Source of the DNA: Sphaerimonospora sp050942215
GTDB lineage: Bacteria; Actinomycetota; Actinomycetes; Streptosporangiales; Streptosporangiaceae
Assembly: GCF_050942215.1 (NCBI RefSeq)
Contig: NZ_CP192056.1
Span: 2,046,001 to 2,110,000 of the forward strand
DNA: 64,000 nt
Direction: 5' to 3'
Shown in pieces: positions 35,406-44,507 of this stretch (its first letter is position 1; the number at the start of each line of letters is the position of its first letter). The position numbers and the translations under genes were made by a program. The notes below the pieces were generated by a model that was not told where the DNA came from, searched no databases, and saw nothing but the letters and a program-made list of their open reading frames with translations.

Positions 35406-35576
35406 CGGCGACATCTACTTAATCGTCTACAACCCCGTCGCCGTTCAGGAGTCTATAGAGGAGTGATTACTCCAGCAAGAGATTTCGATTACACACAGTC
35501 ATCGCCCCGCTTGTCCGCCTGTTTGCTGCTTGTCCAGGGGTTGACCGGTTCAAGCTGAATCGGTTGTGTTTCTTGA

Positions 35577-35658
35577 TTGTTATGGCAGACAACAAACGTT
35601 ACCTTCCTGTGTCTTCAACGACAGACGCCGGAGCCGTACGTTGTGCCAAACAACATTC
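35577..35658 (+). promoter_or_regulatory. operator-like inverted repeats upstream of the sugar ABC operon
   Basis: The 346 bases between the antitoxin and xylF contain no ORF but have a noticeably AT-rich middle. TTGTT-N9-AACAA (35577-35595) and GTTGT-GCCAA-ACAAC (35640-35654) are inverted repeats sharing a CAAACAAC/CAGACAAC core. ROK-family repressors favour such AT-rich palindromes, and a ROK gene follows the operon. Confidence 0.45.
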
Positions 35659-35738
35659 ATCAGCACGGTGTGAGCCGCGATCCGGCCAAGCCGTACCTCC
35701 TCCCATAGACCCCCAGCCACAGAAAGGACCCGTGCATC

Positions 35739-36860
35739 ATGCGCAAGGGGATCCTCAGCATCGGTGCCGCAGCGGCGGCACTCACTCTCAGCCTCACCGC
35801 CTGCGGGGGCGAGAGCGGTGACACCTCGGCCCAGAGCACCGACGCGGCCGCCTCGGCCGCCCCGTCCAAGGCCGCCGGGAAGATCGGCGTCATCCTCCCC
35901 GACAGCAAGTCGTCCGCTCGCTGGGAGACCGCGGACCGCAAGTACCTCCAGGAGGCCTTCGAGGCGGCGGGCGTCGAGTACGACATCCAGAACGCCCAGG
36001 GTGACAAGAACCAGTTCCAGACCATCGCCGACCAGATGATCACGAACGGCGCGACCGTGCTGATGATCGTGAACCTGGACAGCGGAACCGGCAAGGCGGT
36101 GCTGGACAAGGCCAAGTCGCAGGGCGTCGCGACGATCGACTACGACCGGCTCACGCTGGGCGGCAGCGCGGCCTACTACGTGTCCTTCGACAACACCCAG
36201 GTCGGCACGCTGCAGGGCGAGGGTCTGGTCAAGTGCCTGACCGACAAGAAGGCGGACAAGCCGATCATCGCCGAGCTGAACGGCTCGCCGACCGACAACA
36301 ACGCCACGCTGTTCAAGAACGGCTACGACGGCGTGCTCCAGCCGAAGTACGACTCCGGCGAGTACGTTAAGGGTCCGGACCAGTCGGTCCCGGACTGGGA
36401 CAACGCCCAGGCCGGAACGATCTTCGAGCAGATGCTGACCCAGGAGCCCAAGATCGCGGGCGTGCTCGCGGCGAACGACGGGCTGGGCAACGCGGCCATC
36501 GCCGTGCTGAAGAAGCAGAAGCTCAACGGCAAGGTCCCGGTCACCGGCCAGGACGCCACCGTGCAGGGCCTGCAGAACATCCTCGCCGGCGACCAGTGCA
36601 TGACCGTCTACAAGGCGATCAAGAAGGAGGCCGACGCGGCCGCCCAGCTCGCCGTCGCGCTCGCCAAGGGTGAGCAGCCCACGGCGAGCGGCTCCGTCAA
36701 GGACTCCGAGAGCGGCCGGGACGTGCCCTCCGTGCTGCTCGAGCCCCAGGCCATCTTCTTCGACAGCGTCAAGGACGTGGTGGCCGACGGATACGTGAGC
36801 AAGGACGAGCTGTGCGTCGACGAGTTCGCCGCCAAGTGCACCGAGGCCGGCATCAGCTGA
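35739..36860 (+). CDS. xylF: xylose-type sugar ABC transporter substrate-binding lipoprotein
   Basis: A 373-residue periplasmic-binding-protein-type lipoprotein. The signal peptide ends in lipobox 'L-T-A-C' (Cys22), followed by a Ser/Ala/Thr linker. The type I (ribose/xylose) fold shows 'K-I-G-V-I-L-P-D-S-K-S-S-A-R-W', 'D-Y-D-R-L', 'E-L-N-G-S-P-T-D-N-N-A' and 'A-A-N-D-G-L-G-N-A'. The Arg-Trp and Asp-Tyr-Asp patterns match xylose-binding proteins, so D-xylose is the best guess. First gene of the xylFGH operon. Confidence 0.88.
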   Translation: MRKGILSIGAAAAALTLSLTACGGESGDTSAQSTDAAASAAPSKAAGKIGVILPDSKSSARWETADRKYLQEAFEAAGVEYDIQNAQGDKNQFQTIADQMITNGATVLMIVNLDSGTGKAVLDKAKSQGVATIDYDRLTLGGSAAYYVSFDNTQVGTLQGEGLVKCLTDKKADKPIIAELNGSPTDNNATLFKNGYDGVLQPKYDSGEYVKGPDQSVPDWDNAQAGTIFEQMLTQEPKIAGVLAANDGLGNAAIAVLKKQKLNGKVPVTGQDATVQGLQNILAGDQCMTVYKAIKKEADAAAQLAVALAKGEQPTASGSVKDSESGRDVPSVLLEPQAIFFDSVKDVVADGYVSKDELCVDEFAAKCTEAGIS

Positions 36861-36937
36861 CCGGCCGTCCACAGCGGGGCGCCGTCACGGCGCCCCGCCG
36901 CACGCACGTCCGCCTCTGAACAATGGAGTAGCTCATC

Positions 36938-37714
36938 GTGTCCCAGGGACCGATCCTGGAGCTGCGCGGCATAAACAAGAGCTTCGGCCCCGTGCAGGTC
37001 CTTCACGATGTCGCTTTCTCGGCCCATGCCGGGGAGGTGACCGCACTCGTCGGCGACAACGGCGCAGGAAAGTCCACGCTGGTGAAATGCATCGGGGGCA
37101 TTCACCAGATCGACTCCGGGGAGTATTTCTTCGAAGGCCGGAAGGTCCAGGTGCACAGTCCCCGGGATGCCGCGGAGCTGGGCGTCGAGATCGTCTATCA
37201 GGATCTCGCGCTCTGCGACAACCTCGATATCGTGCAGAACATGTTCCTGGGCCGGGAGCGCAAGAGCGGCCTGGTCCTGGACGAGGCCACCATGGAGGAG
37301 ATGGCGGCCAAGACCCTGGCGGGGCTGTCGGTCCGCACCGTCAAATCGCTCCGCCAGCACGTCTCCAGCCTCTCCGGCGGCCAGCGGCAGACGGTGGCCA
37401 TCGCCAAGGCCGTGCTGTGGAACAGCAAGGTCGTCATCCTGGACGAGCCGACCGCCGCCCTCGGAGTGGCGCAGACGGCGCAGGTGCTCGAACTGGTCAG
37501 GCGGCTGGCCGACAACGGGCTCGCCGTGGTGCTCATCTCCCACAACATGAATGACGTCTTCGCCGTGTCCGACCGGATAGCGGCGCTCTACCTCGGCCGG
37601 ATGGCCGCCCAGATAAGGACCTCCGAGGTGACCCACTCGCAGGTCGTGGAACTCATCACCTCCGGGCGCAGCGGCGAGCTCGGGCTCGGGAACGGCAACG
37701 GAGCGACAACATGA
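36938..37714 (+). CDS. xylG: xylose-type ABC transporter ATPase (single nucleotide-binding domain)
   Basis: A 258-residue ATPase with Walker A 'G-D-N-G-A-G-K-S-T', signature 'L-S-G-G-Q-R-Q', Walker B 'V-V-I-L-D-E-P-T' and H-loop 'I-S-H-N'. Enteric XylG and RbsA have two fused domains (about 500 residues). Here there is only one, so two copies must assemble per transporter. The GTG start follows GGAG. The stop overlaps the permease ATG (ATGA). Confidence 0.9.
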   Translation: MSQGPILELRGINKSFGPVQVLHDVAFSAHAGEVTALVGDNGAGKSTLVKCIGGIHQIDSGEYFFEGRKVQVHSPRDAAELGVEIVYQDLALCDNLDIVQNMFLGRERKSGLVLDEATMEEMAAKTLAGLSVRTVKSLRQHVSSLSGGQRQTVAIAKAVLWNSKVVILDEPTAALGVAQTAQVLELVRRLADNGLAVVLISHNMNDVFAVSDRIAALYLGRMAAQIRTSEVTHSQVVELITSGRSGELGLGNGNGATT

Positions 37715-38958
37715 CCACGGAAACGCTCCCCGAGCAGCGCGCTTCCGACGCCTCGGTCGGCGTACATGTCAGGGGTTATTTCGAACGGGTGCGCGGCGGT
37801 GAACTCGGGGCCCTGCCCGCCGTCTTCGGTCTGGTCGTGCTGTGCGCGATCTTCTCGGCGCTGCGGCCGGCCTTCCTGTCGGCGGTGAACTTCGCCAACC
37901 TGTTCACGCAGGGCGCGGCGGTGACCGTCATCGCGATGGGCCTGGTCTTCGTGCTGCTGCTCGGGGAGATCGACCTGTCGGCCGGCTTCGCCAGCGGCGT
38001 ATGCGCCGCCGTACTCGCCGTGCTGCTGACGCTGGACGGCTGGCCGTGGTATCTGGCCGTCCTGGCCGCGATGCTCACCGGCGTGTTGATCGGGCTGGTG
38101 CTCGGCGCCCTGGTGGCGAAGCTGGGCATCCCCTCCTTCGTCGTCACGCTGGCCGCGTTCCTCGCCTTCCAGGGCGTCGTGCTGCTGCTGGTCAAGGACG
38201 GCACGAACATCTCGATCCGTGACAGCACGATCCTCGCGATCGCCAACAACAACGTGCCGCCCCTCCTCGGCTGGATCGGCGCGATCGTGGGCGTGGCCGC
38301 CTACGCCGCCACCCAGATCCTCCAGGCACACCGTCGTACGGCACGCGGCCTGGTCGCCGACCCGATGAGCGTGATCGCGTTCCGGGTGGGGGCGCTCGCC
38401 GTCGTCGCGGGCGTGGCGGTCTACGTGCTGAACCTCGAGCGCAGCCGAAACGCTCTGATCGTGTCGCTGAAGGGCGTGCCGATCGTGGTTCCCCTGATCG
38501 TGCTGCTGCTGCTCGTCTGGACGTTCGTGCTGCGCAGGACCGCGTACGGCAGGCACATCTACGCCGTCGGCGGCAACGCAGAGGCGGCTCGCCGGGCCGG
38601 CATCAACGTCGACCGCATCCGCATCTCCGCCTTCGTGATCTGCTCGTTCATGGCTTCGGTCGGCGGCATCATCGCGGCCTCCCGCGCCAACTCCGTCGAT
38701 CCCAACACCGGCGGCAGCAACGTGCTGCTGTTCGCCGTCGGCGCGGCGGTCATCGGCGGCACCAGCCTGTTCGGCGGCCGGGGACGGGCGCTCGACGCCG
38801 TGCTCGGCGGCGCGGTCGTGGCGGTCATCGACAACGGCATGGGTCTCATGGGCTACAGCGCAGGCGTCAAGTTCGTGGTGACGGGGTCCGTACTGCTGCT
38901 TGCGGCGAGCGTGGACGCGCTGTCGAGGAAGCGGGCGGCGGCGGCAGGCCGACGATGA
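37711..38958 (+). CDS. xylH: xylose-type ABC transporter permease
   Basis: A 415-residue permease of the BPD_transp_2 family with about ten membrane helices. Diagnostic parts include 'G-E-I-D-L-S-A-G' near the first conserved loop, 'G-R-H-I-Y-A-V-G-G-N-A-E-A-A-R-R-A-G-I' and 'S-L-F-G-G-R-G'. The length and the extra helices in the middle match XylH rather than RbsC. Translation is coupled to xylG. Confidence 0.9.
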   Translation: MTTETLPEQRASDASVGVHVRGYFERVRGGELGALPAVFGLVVLCAIFSALRPAFLSAVNFANLFTQGAAVTVIAMGLVFVLLLGEIDLSAGFASGVCAAVLAVLLTLDGWPWYLAVLAAMLTGVLIGLVLGALVAKLGIPSFVVTLAAFLAFQGVVLLLVKDGTNISIRDSTILAIANNNVPPLLGWIGAIVGVAAYAATQILQAHRRTARGLVADPMSVIAFRVGALAVVAGVAVYVLNLERSRNALIVSLKGVPIVVPLIVLLLLVWTFVLRRTAYGRHIYAVGGNAEAARRAGINVDRIRISAFVICSFMASVGGIIAASRANSVDPNTGGSNVLLFAVGAAVIGGTSLFGGRGRALDAVLGGAVVAVIDNGMGLMGYSAGVKFVVTGSVLLLAASVDALSRKRAAAAGRR

Positions 38959-39011
38959 CCGCGGCAGGGCCCCCGCTAAAGTGATCTCCGGTCTGGTCGA
39001 ACACGACCGAC

Positions 39012-39041
39012 TTGACCGTTTTGACCGATCCGACCCATACG
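39012..39041 (+). promoter_or_regulatory. possible promoter of the ROK regulator
   Basis: TTGACC (39012-39017) and CATACG (39036-39041) are 18 bases apart; TTGACC is directly repeated as TTTTGACCG nearby. The start would give a short leader with GAGG six bases before the ATG. Confidence 0.4.
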
Positions 39042-39057
39042 GAATCCGAGGCCGTCC

Positions 39058-40266
39058 ATGATGCGTGCAGGTCCCTCCCAGGAGGAGATCCGCAAGCATA
39101 ACCTCGGCACGCTGCTGCGCCACGTCCATCTCGCGGGGCCGACGTCGCGTGCGGAGCTGACCAACCTCATGGGGCTGAACCGCAGCACCATCATGGCGCT
39201 CACCGCCGATCTCACGGCGGCCGGACTGGTACGCGAGGAGCTGCCCAGGGACACCGGCCGGGCCGGGCGGCCCTCGCTGGTCGTGCTGCCGGAGTCGGCG
39301 CGTGTCTACGTGTTCGCCTTCGACGTCGGAGTCGACCGGCTGGTCGCGGCCCGGGTCGGCCTGGGCGGGGCGATCCTGGACCGCCGTCAGACGGTCCGGC
39401 CGCGCCACGGGTTCGGCATGGACGAGGTCGTCGCCGCGCTCGCCGGGTTCGTCAGGCAGATGCGCCGCAGGACCCGGCCGGACACGATCTGCGTGGGGGC
39501 GGCGGCCGCCGTCTGCGGCGCCGTCGGCCGTACGGACGGGGTCGTCAGGTTCGGGCCGAACATCGGCTTCGAGGACGCGCCGTTCGGCGAGGAGCTGACG
39601 AAACGGCTCGCGATCGGCCTGAACGTCGCGGTCGGCAACGACGGAGACCTGGGGGCGCTCGCGGAGCAGGCGCGTGGCGTCGGCGTCGGCTGCCGGGATC
39701 TCATCTACCTGCACGGCGACGTGGGCATCGGCGGCGGGATCATCGTGAACGGACGGCTCCTCGGCGGCCTGGGCGGCTACGGTGGCGAGGTCGGGCATAT
39801 GATCATAAATCCGGGTGGGCGTCTGTGCGCGTGCGGATCGCGCGGCTGCCTGGAGGCCGAGGTGGGGGAGCGCGCGCTGATGGAGCATGCCGGCCGGTAC
39901 GGACAGGCCATCGGTGGCGAGGCCGTACGCGTGGTGATCGATGCCGCCGATCGCGGCGACATCGGGGCGCAGGACGCCCTGCATCGCGTGGGCGACTGGC
40001 TCGGCCTCGGCGTCGCCAACCTCGTCAAGATCTTCAATCCGGAGATGGTGATCTTCGGTGGGGTGCTCAAGGAGCTCTACCTGGGGGCGGCCGCCCAGAT
40101 CAGGAGCCAGATCAACACCACGACCCTGATCGCGTCCAAGGAGCGGCTCCGGCTGCGTACGTCGGCCCTCGGCGACGACGCCACCCTGATGGGGGCGGCC
40201 GAGCTGGCCTTCGCCCGGGTCCTCGCCGACCCCCTGGAAGCGCTGGCGCGCCTCGCGCCCTCGTAG
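39058..40266 (+). CDS. ROK-family transcriptional regulator (XylR/NagC type)
   Basis: A 402-residue repressor with an N-terminal winged HTH ('S-R-A-E-L-T-N-L-M-G-L-N-R-S-T-I') and a ROK domain including 'G-V-G-C-R-D-L-I-Y-L', 'G-E-V-G-H-M' and the zinc motif 'C-A-C-G-S-R-G-C-L-E'. The sugar-kinase ATP site is degenerate, as in regulators. Placed just after xylFGH on the same strand, it most likely represses that operon until its sugar ligand binds. Confidence 0.9.
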   Translation: MMRAGPSQEEIRKHNLGTLLRHVHLAGPTSRAELTNLMGLNRSTIMALTADLTAAGLVREELPRDTGRAGRPSLVVLPESARVYVFAFDVGVDRLVAARVGLGGAILDRRQTVRPRHGFGMDEVVAALAGFVRQMRRRTRPDTICVGAAAAVCGAVGRTDGVVRFGPNIGFEDAPFGEELTKRLAIGLNVAVGNDGDLGALAEQARGVGVGCRDLIYLHGDVGIGGGIIVNGRLLGGLGGYGGEVGHMIINPGGRLCACGSRGCLEAEVGERALMEHAGRYGQAIGGEAVRVVIDAADRGDIGAQDALHRVGDWLGLGVANLVKIFNPEMVIFGGVLKELYLGAAAQIRSQINTTTLIASKERLRLRTSALGDDATLMGAAELAFARVLADPLEALARLAPS

Positions 40267-40565
40267 CGTCTCCCGGCCTCCCTCGCGAGCCCCGGGACGC
40301 AGGGGACGACAGAGACGCCCGGGAGGCGGAAGGCGCGCGTGCCGCTGTCCGGCGATGCCTGGCGGAACTCCCCGCTCCGTGAAACGTTGGGACTGTCGAG
40401 AGGTGGCCGGCATGGGCTGGGGAGTACGGAAGTGACGTAGGGGCAAAGCCAGATCAAAGGGATTCGCGGGGAGTGTGTCAAGATTCAGCGCAGGCCCAGA
40501 AGTGGCGAGCGCTCCCGCGAATTAGACTGCGTGTCTGTTCGACGGCGAGCGGGAGAGGAAGACTG

Positions 40566-42503
40566 GTGGGGATTCTGGAGACGATCAAGGACCCGCTCGA
40601 CGTCAAGCGGCTGGAGGCCGGCGAGCTGCCCACGCTGGCGGAGGAGATCCGCGAGCTGCTGGTCGCATCCGTGTCGCGCTCCGGCGGCCACCTCGGCCCC
40701 AACCTCGGTGTCGTGGAGCTGACCATCGCCCTGCACCGGGTCTTCGACTCGCCGCGCGATCCCGTCATCTTCGACACCGGCCACCAGGCGTACGTGCACA
40801 AGATGCTGACGGGCCGGGCCGGCGACTTCGACACGCTGCGCCAGGAGGGCGGGCTGTCGGGCTATCCGAGCCGGGCGGAGTCCGAGCACGACCTGGTCGA
40901 GAACTCCCACGCCTCGACCGCGCTGTCCTACGCCGACGGCCTGGCCAAGGCCTTCCGCCTGCGCGGTGAGACCGGCCGCAAGGTGGTCGCCGTGATCGGC
41001 GACGGGGCGCTCACCGGCGGCATGGCCTGGGAGGCGCTGAACAACATCGCGGCCGGCAAGGACCTGCCGCTGATCATCGTGGTGAACGACAACGGCCGTT
41101 CCTACTCACCGACCATCGGCGGCCTCGCCTCGCACCTGTCGTCGCTGCGCATGACCCAGGGCTACGAGCAGGCGCTGGAGCTGGTGAAGAACAACCTCGG
41201 CAGGGTGCCCGTGGTCGGCGCGCCGATCTACGAGACGCTGCACGGGATCAAGAAGGGCGTCAAGGACATTCTGACGCCGCAGGTCCTGTTCGAGGACCTC
41301 GGGCTCAAGTACGTCGGCCCGATCGACGGCCACGACGAGCCGGCCGTGGAGGCCGCCCTGCGCCGGGCCAGGGCGTTCGGGGGGCCGGTCATCGTGCACG
41401 TGCTCACACGCAAGGGGCACGGCTACGCGCACGCGGAGAACCACGACGAGGACTGCTTCCACGGACCGGGCCCCTTCAACCCGGTCACGGGAGAGGAGCG
41501 GCCCAAGCCGCACGGCTGGACCAACGTGTTCAGCGAGGAGCTGGTGCGGCTCGGCGCCGAGCGGGACGACATCGTCGGCATCACGGCGGCGATGCTGCAC
41601 CCCGTCGGGCTCGCCCCCTTCGCCGCGGCCTACCCCGACCGCATCTACGACGTCGGCATCGCCGAGCAGCACGCCCTGACCAGCGCAGCCGGCCTCGCCA
41701 TGGGTGGTCTGCACCCGGTCGTGGCGGTCTACTCGACGTTCCTCAACCGGGCCTTCGACCAGCTCCTGATGGACGTGGCGCTGCACCGGCTGCCCGTCAC
41801 CGTCGTGCTCGACCGCTCCGGGGTGACCGGCGACGACGGGCCCAGCCACAACGGGATGTGGGACCTGTCGATCCTCCAGATCGTCCCCGGGCTGCGGGTC
41901 GCCGTGCCGCGTGACGCCGTACGGCTGCGTGAGCTGCTGGGTGAGGCCGTCGCGGTGTCGGACGGGCCCACCGCACTGCGCTATCCCAAGGGCGCCGTGG
42001 CGCCCGAGGTCGAGTCCGTCGGCGAGATCGGCGGCATGGACGTGCTGCGCTTCCGCGGGGCGGAGGCGCGGCTGGCCGGCGGGGCCGACGTGCTGATCGT
42101 CGCCGTCGGCCCGATGGCCGGGGCCTGCCTGGAGGCGGCCGTGCTGCTCGACGCCCAGGGCATCTCGACCACGGTGGTCGACCCACGCTGGGTCAGACCG
42201 CTGGACGAGGCGCTGATCGGCGCCGCTGCGGCGCACAAGCTGGTCGCCGTGGTGGAGGACAACGGCAGGGTCGGCGCCGTCGGCGACGCCGTGGCCCGCC
42301 TGCTGCGCGACGCGGACGTCGACGTGCCGGTGCGCACGTACGGCATCCCGCAGCGGTTCCTCGACCACGCCAAGCGGCCGAAGATCCTGTCCGAGATCGG
42401 CCTCACCGGGCAGGGCATCGCCAGGAAGATCACCGAAGCGGTCGCGCTGCGCTCGCCCATGCTGGAGGGGCAACCTTCACGACAGGTCCAGCCGACGGAC
42501 TGA
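40566..42503 (+). CDS. dxs: 1-deoxy-D-xylulose-5-phosphate synthase
   Basis: Condenses pyruvate and glyceraldehyde-3-phosphate with thiamine diphosphate, first step of the MEP isoprenoid pathway. The 645 residues contain the ThDP motif 'G-D-G-A-L-T-G-G-M-A-W-E-A-L-N-N', 'S-R-S-G-G-H-L-G-P-N-L-G', 'G-I-A-E-Q-H-A' and 'D-R-S-G-V-T-G-D-D-G-P-S-H'. I chose the GTG at 40566 ('M-G-I-L-E'), preceded by GAGAGGAAG. TAGACT (40523-40528) in the 299-base upstream gap is a plausible -10; I see nothing else in that gap. Confidence 0.96.
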   Translation: MGILETIKDPLDVKRLEAGELPTLAEEIRELLVASVSRSGGHLGPNLGVVELTIALHRVFDSPRDPVIFDTGHQAYVHKMLTGRAGDFDTLRQEGGLSGYPSRAESEHDLVENSHASTALSYADGLAKAFRLRGETGRKVVAVIGDGALTGGMAWEALNNIAAGKDLPLIIVVNDNGRSYSPTIGGLASHLSSLRMTQGYEQALELVKNNLGRVPVVGAPIYETLHGIKKGVKDILTPQVLFEDLGLKYVGPIDGHDEPAVEAALRRARAFGGPVIVHVLTRKGHGYAHAENHDEDCFHGPGPFNPVTGEERPKPHGWTNVFSEELVRLGAERDDIVGITAAMLHPVGLAPFAAAYPDRIYDVGIAEQHALTSAAGLAMGGLHPVVAVYSTFLNRAFDQLLMDVALHRLPVTVVLDRSGVTGDDGPSHNGMWDLSILQIVPGLRVAVPRDAVRLRELLGEAVAVSDGPTALRYPKGAVAPEVESVGEIGGMDVLRFRGAEARLAGGADVLIVAVGPMAGACLEAAVLLDAQGISTTVVDPRWVRPLDEALIGAAAAHKLVAVVEDNGRVGAVGDAVARLLRDADVDVPVRTYGIPQRFLDHAKRPKILSEIGLTGQGIARKITEAVALRSPMLEGQPSRQVQPTD

Positions 42504-42571
42504 CAAACCACGAGTAAAACCCCCGATTTCCGGGAAGTCTGCAGGTCAGCGACCTTACGAGGAGCCTGCGG

Positions 42572-44050
42572 ATGAGAGTTTTCCGGACGAAACCGGTCGA
42601 GCAGTCCATCGCCGACGCCGAGGGCGGCGAGCACCGGTTGAGACGGAGCCTGTCCGCCCTCGATCTGACCGTCTTCGGCATCGGCGTCATCGTCGGCACC
42701 GGGATCTTCGTGCTGACCGGCGTGGCCGCCCGCCAGGCGGCCGGCCCGGCCGTCGCGATCTCCTTCGTGATCGCGGCCGTCGTGTGCGGGCTGGCGGCGC
42801 TGTGCTACGCGGAGTTCGCCTCCACGGTGCCGGTGGCGGGCTCCGCCTACACGTTCTCCTACGCGACGATCGGGGAGTTCCCGGCCTGGATCATCGGCTG
42901 GGATCTGATGCTTGAGCTCGCCCTCGGCGGCGCGGTGGTGGCCGCCGGGTGGTCGGGCTACTTCACATCGCTGCTGAAGAACTTCGGGATCCGTCTGCCG
43001 GAGTCGATCGCCGGCGACCACGCGGTCGTCAACGTGCCGGCCGCGGTGATCGTGCTGCTGCTCACGGCCGTACTGGTCGCCGGGATCAAGATGTCCGCCC
43101 GCTTCAACGGCGTCATGGTGGCGGTCAAGCTGGTCGTGGTCCTGATCGTGATCGTGGCCGGCCTGTTCTTCGTGAAGGGCGAGAACTACCGGCCCTTCAT
43201 CCCGCCGCCCCACGAGGTGCCGGCCGACCACGGGCTGGCCGCCCCGCTCATCCAGGTCGTGTTCGGCGTGACGCCCGTGGCGTACGGAGTCTTCGGCATC
43301 TTCACCGCGGCGGCGCTGGTGTTCTTCGCCTACATCGGGTTCGACGTCGTCGCGACCGCCGCGGAGGAGACCCGCGACCCGCAGCGCGATCTGCCGATCG
43401 GCATCATCGCCTCGCTCGCGGTCTGTACGCTGCTCTACGTCGCGGTCTCCCTCGTGGTCGTCGGCATGCAGCACTACTCCACGCTCAGTGAGTCGGCCCC
43501 GCTGGCCGACGCCTTCCGCGCCGTCGGGGAGCCCTGGCTCGCCACGATGATCAGTGTCGGCGCCATCGCCGGGCTCACCACGGTCGTGATGATCCTCATG
43601 CTGGGCCAGAGCCGGGTGCTGTTCGCCATGTGCCGCGACAACCTGCTGCCGCGTTCCCTGGCCCGGGTCCACCCCCGGTTCCGCACGCCCTACCGGATCA
43701 CGGTCGTCATCGGCGGCGCGACCGCGCTGCTCGCCGCGCTGATCCCGCTCAGCGCGATCGCGCAGCTCGTCAACATCGGCACGCTTTTCGCCTTCGTCGT
43801 GGTCGCGATCGCCGTGCTGATCCTGCGCCGGACGCGGCCCGACCTGCCGCGCGCGTTCCGCACGCCGTGGGTGCCGGTGGTGCCCGTCTTCTCGGTGCTC
43901 GCCTCGCTCTACCTGATGCTCAATCTGCCGATCGAGACCTGGCTGCGGTTCGTCGTCTGGATGATCGTCGGAGCGGGCGTCTACTTCCTGTACGGCTACC
44001 GCCGCAGCCGGGTGTCCGCCACCGTGCCGGAGCCGGCCCTCGAACGATGA
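42572..44050 (+). CDS. APC-family amino acid permease (cationic amino acid transporter type)
   Basis: A 492-residue permease with about twelve to fourteen helices. 'G-I-G-V-I-V-G-T-G-I-F-V-L-T-G' is the APC unwound-helix motif, and 'F-F-A-Y-I-G-F-D-V-V-A-T-A-A-E-E' and 'R-D-P-Q-R-D-L-P' place it in the CAT/YfnA branch. Imports an amino acid by proton symport, exact substrate unknown. A GAGG precedes the ATG. It follows dxs on the same strand with a 68-base gap. Confidence 0.88.
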   Translation: MRVFRTKPVEQSIADAEGGEHRLRRSLSALDLTVFGIGVIVGTGIFVLTGVAARQAAGPAVAISFVIAAVVCGLAALCYAEFASTVPVAGSAYTFSYATIGEFPAWIIGWDLMLELALGGAVVAAGWSGYFTSLLKNFGIRLPESIAGDHAVVNVPAAVIVLLLTAVLVAGIKMSARFNGVMVAVKLVVVLIVIVAGLFFVKGENYRPFIPPPHEVPADHGLAAPLIQVVFGVTPVAYGVFGIFTAAALVFFAYIGFDVVATAAEETRDPQRDLPIGIIASLAVCTLLYVAVSLVVVGMQHYSTLSESAPLADAFRAVGEPWLATMISVGAIAGLTTVVMILMLGQSRVLFAMCRDNLLPRSLARVHPRFRTPYRITVVIGGATALLAALIPLSAIAQLVNIGTLFAFVVVAIAVLILRRTRPDLPRAFRTPWVPVVPVFSVLASLYLMLNLPIETWLRFVVWMIVGAGVYFLYGYRRSRVSATVPEPALER

Positions 44051-44055
44051 GCCGT

Positions 44056-44088
44056 CACCGGGCCGCGACAGCGGTGCGGCGGCCGGTG
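44056..44088 (+). terminator. hairpin terminator after the amino acid permease
   Basis: CACCGGGCCGC (44056-44066) pairs with GCGGC (44076-44080) and CCGGTG (44083-44088) around a nine-base loop, with a two-base bulge. It starts five bases after the stop codon. Confidence 0.6.
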
Positions 44089-44507
44089 AAACCGTAGTGG
44101 TCCCGATGGTGGGGGAAAGCGCCGCTCACCCGCCGTCTCCATGGGCGAGCGGTTCATCGCGCGCCCTTTCCACGTCCCGGCCCCTTCTCCTCGTCACGGT
44201 CGACGGAACCGGGGCCGCGCTTTACCGATCGCCGATGAGTGTGACCTCCGCGCTCTTGTGAGGACGGGGACCCGAAGACGTTTCAGGGCGTACGGCCGGC
44301 ATGTGGAGAGGCGGAAACAGTCTTGTGTTTCCAAACGATATCAATTACCTTGATTTGGCGGAATTCGCGACTGATAACGCTCGCGGCTGCAGAGAGTGAA
44401 CGCTCTCATGACGACGGAGTCCAGGCATAGAATCCATGCCCCTTTTCAGGCATGTGACAAATCGCTTGGTCGCGCCGACCGCCGCAGGCCATTAAGGGAG
44501 TTTCGGT
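44089..44507 (+). promoter_or_regulatory. AT-richer control region of the secreted esterase gene
   Basis: No ORF is convincing in these 419 bases. The second half is clearly less GC-rich than the surroundings and holds several inverted repeats: GGAAACA-GTCTTG-TGTTTCC (44313-44332), ATCAA-TTACC-TTGAT (44340-44354) nested within CCAAA/TTTGG arms, GAGAG-TGAACG-CTCTC, and CATGCC-N8-GGCATG about 60-80 bases before the gene. Several regulators probably act here; none can be named. Confidence 0.45.
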
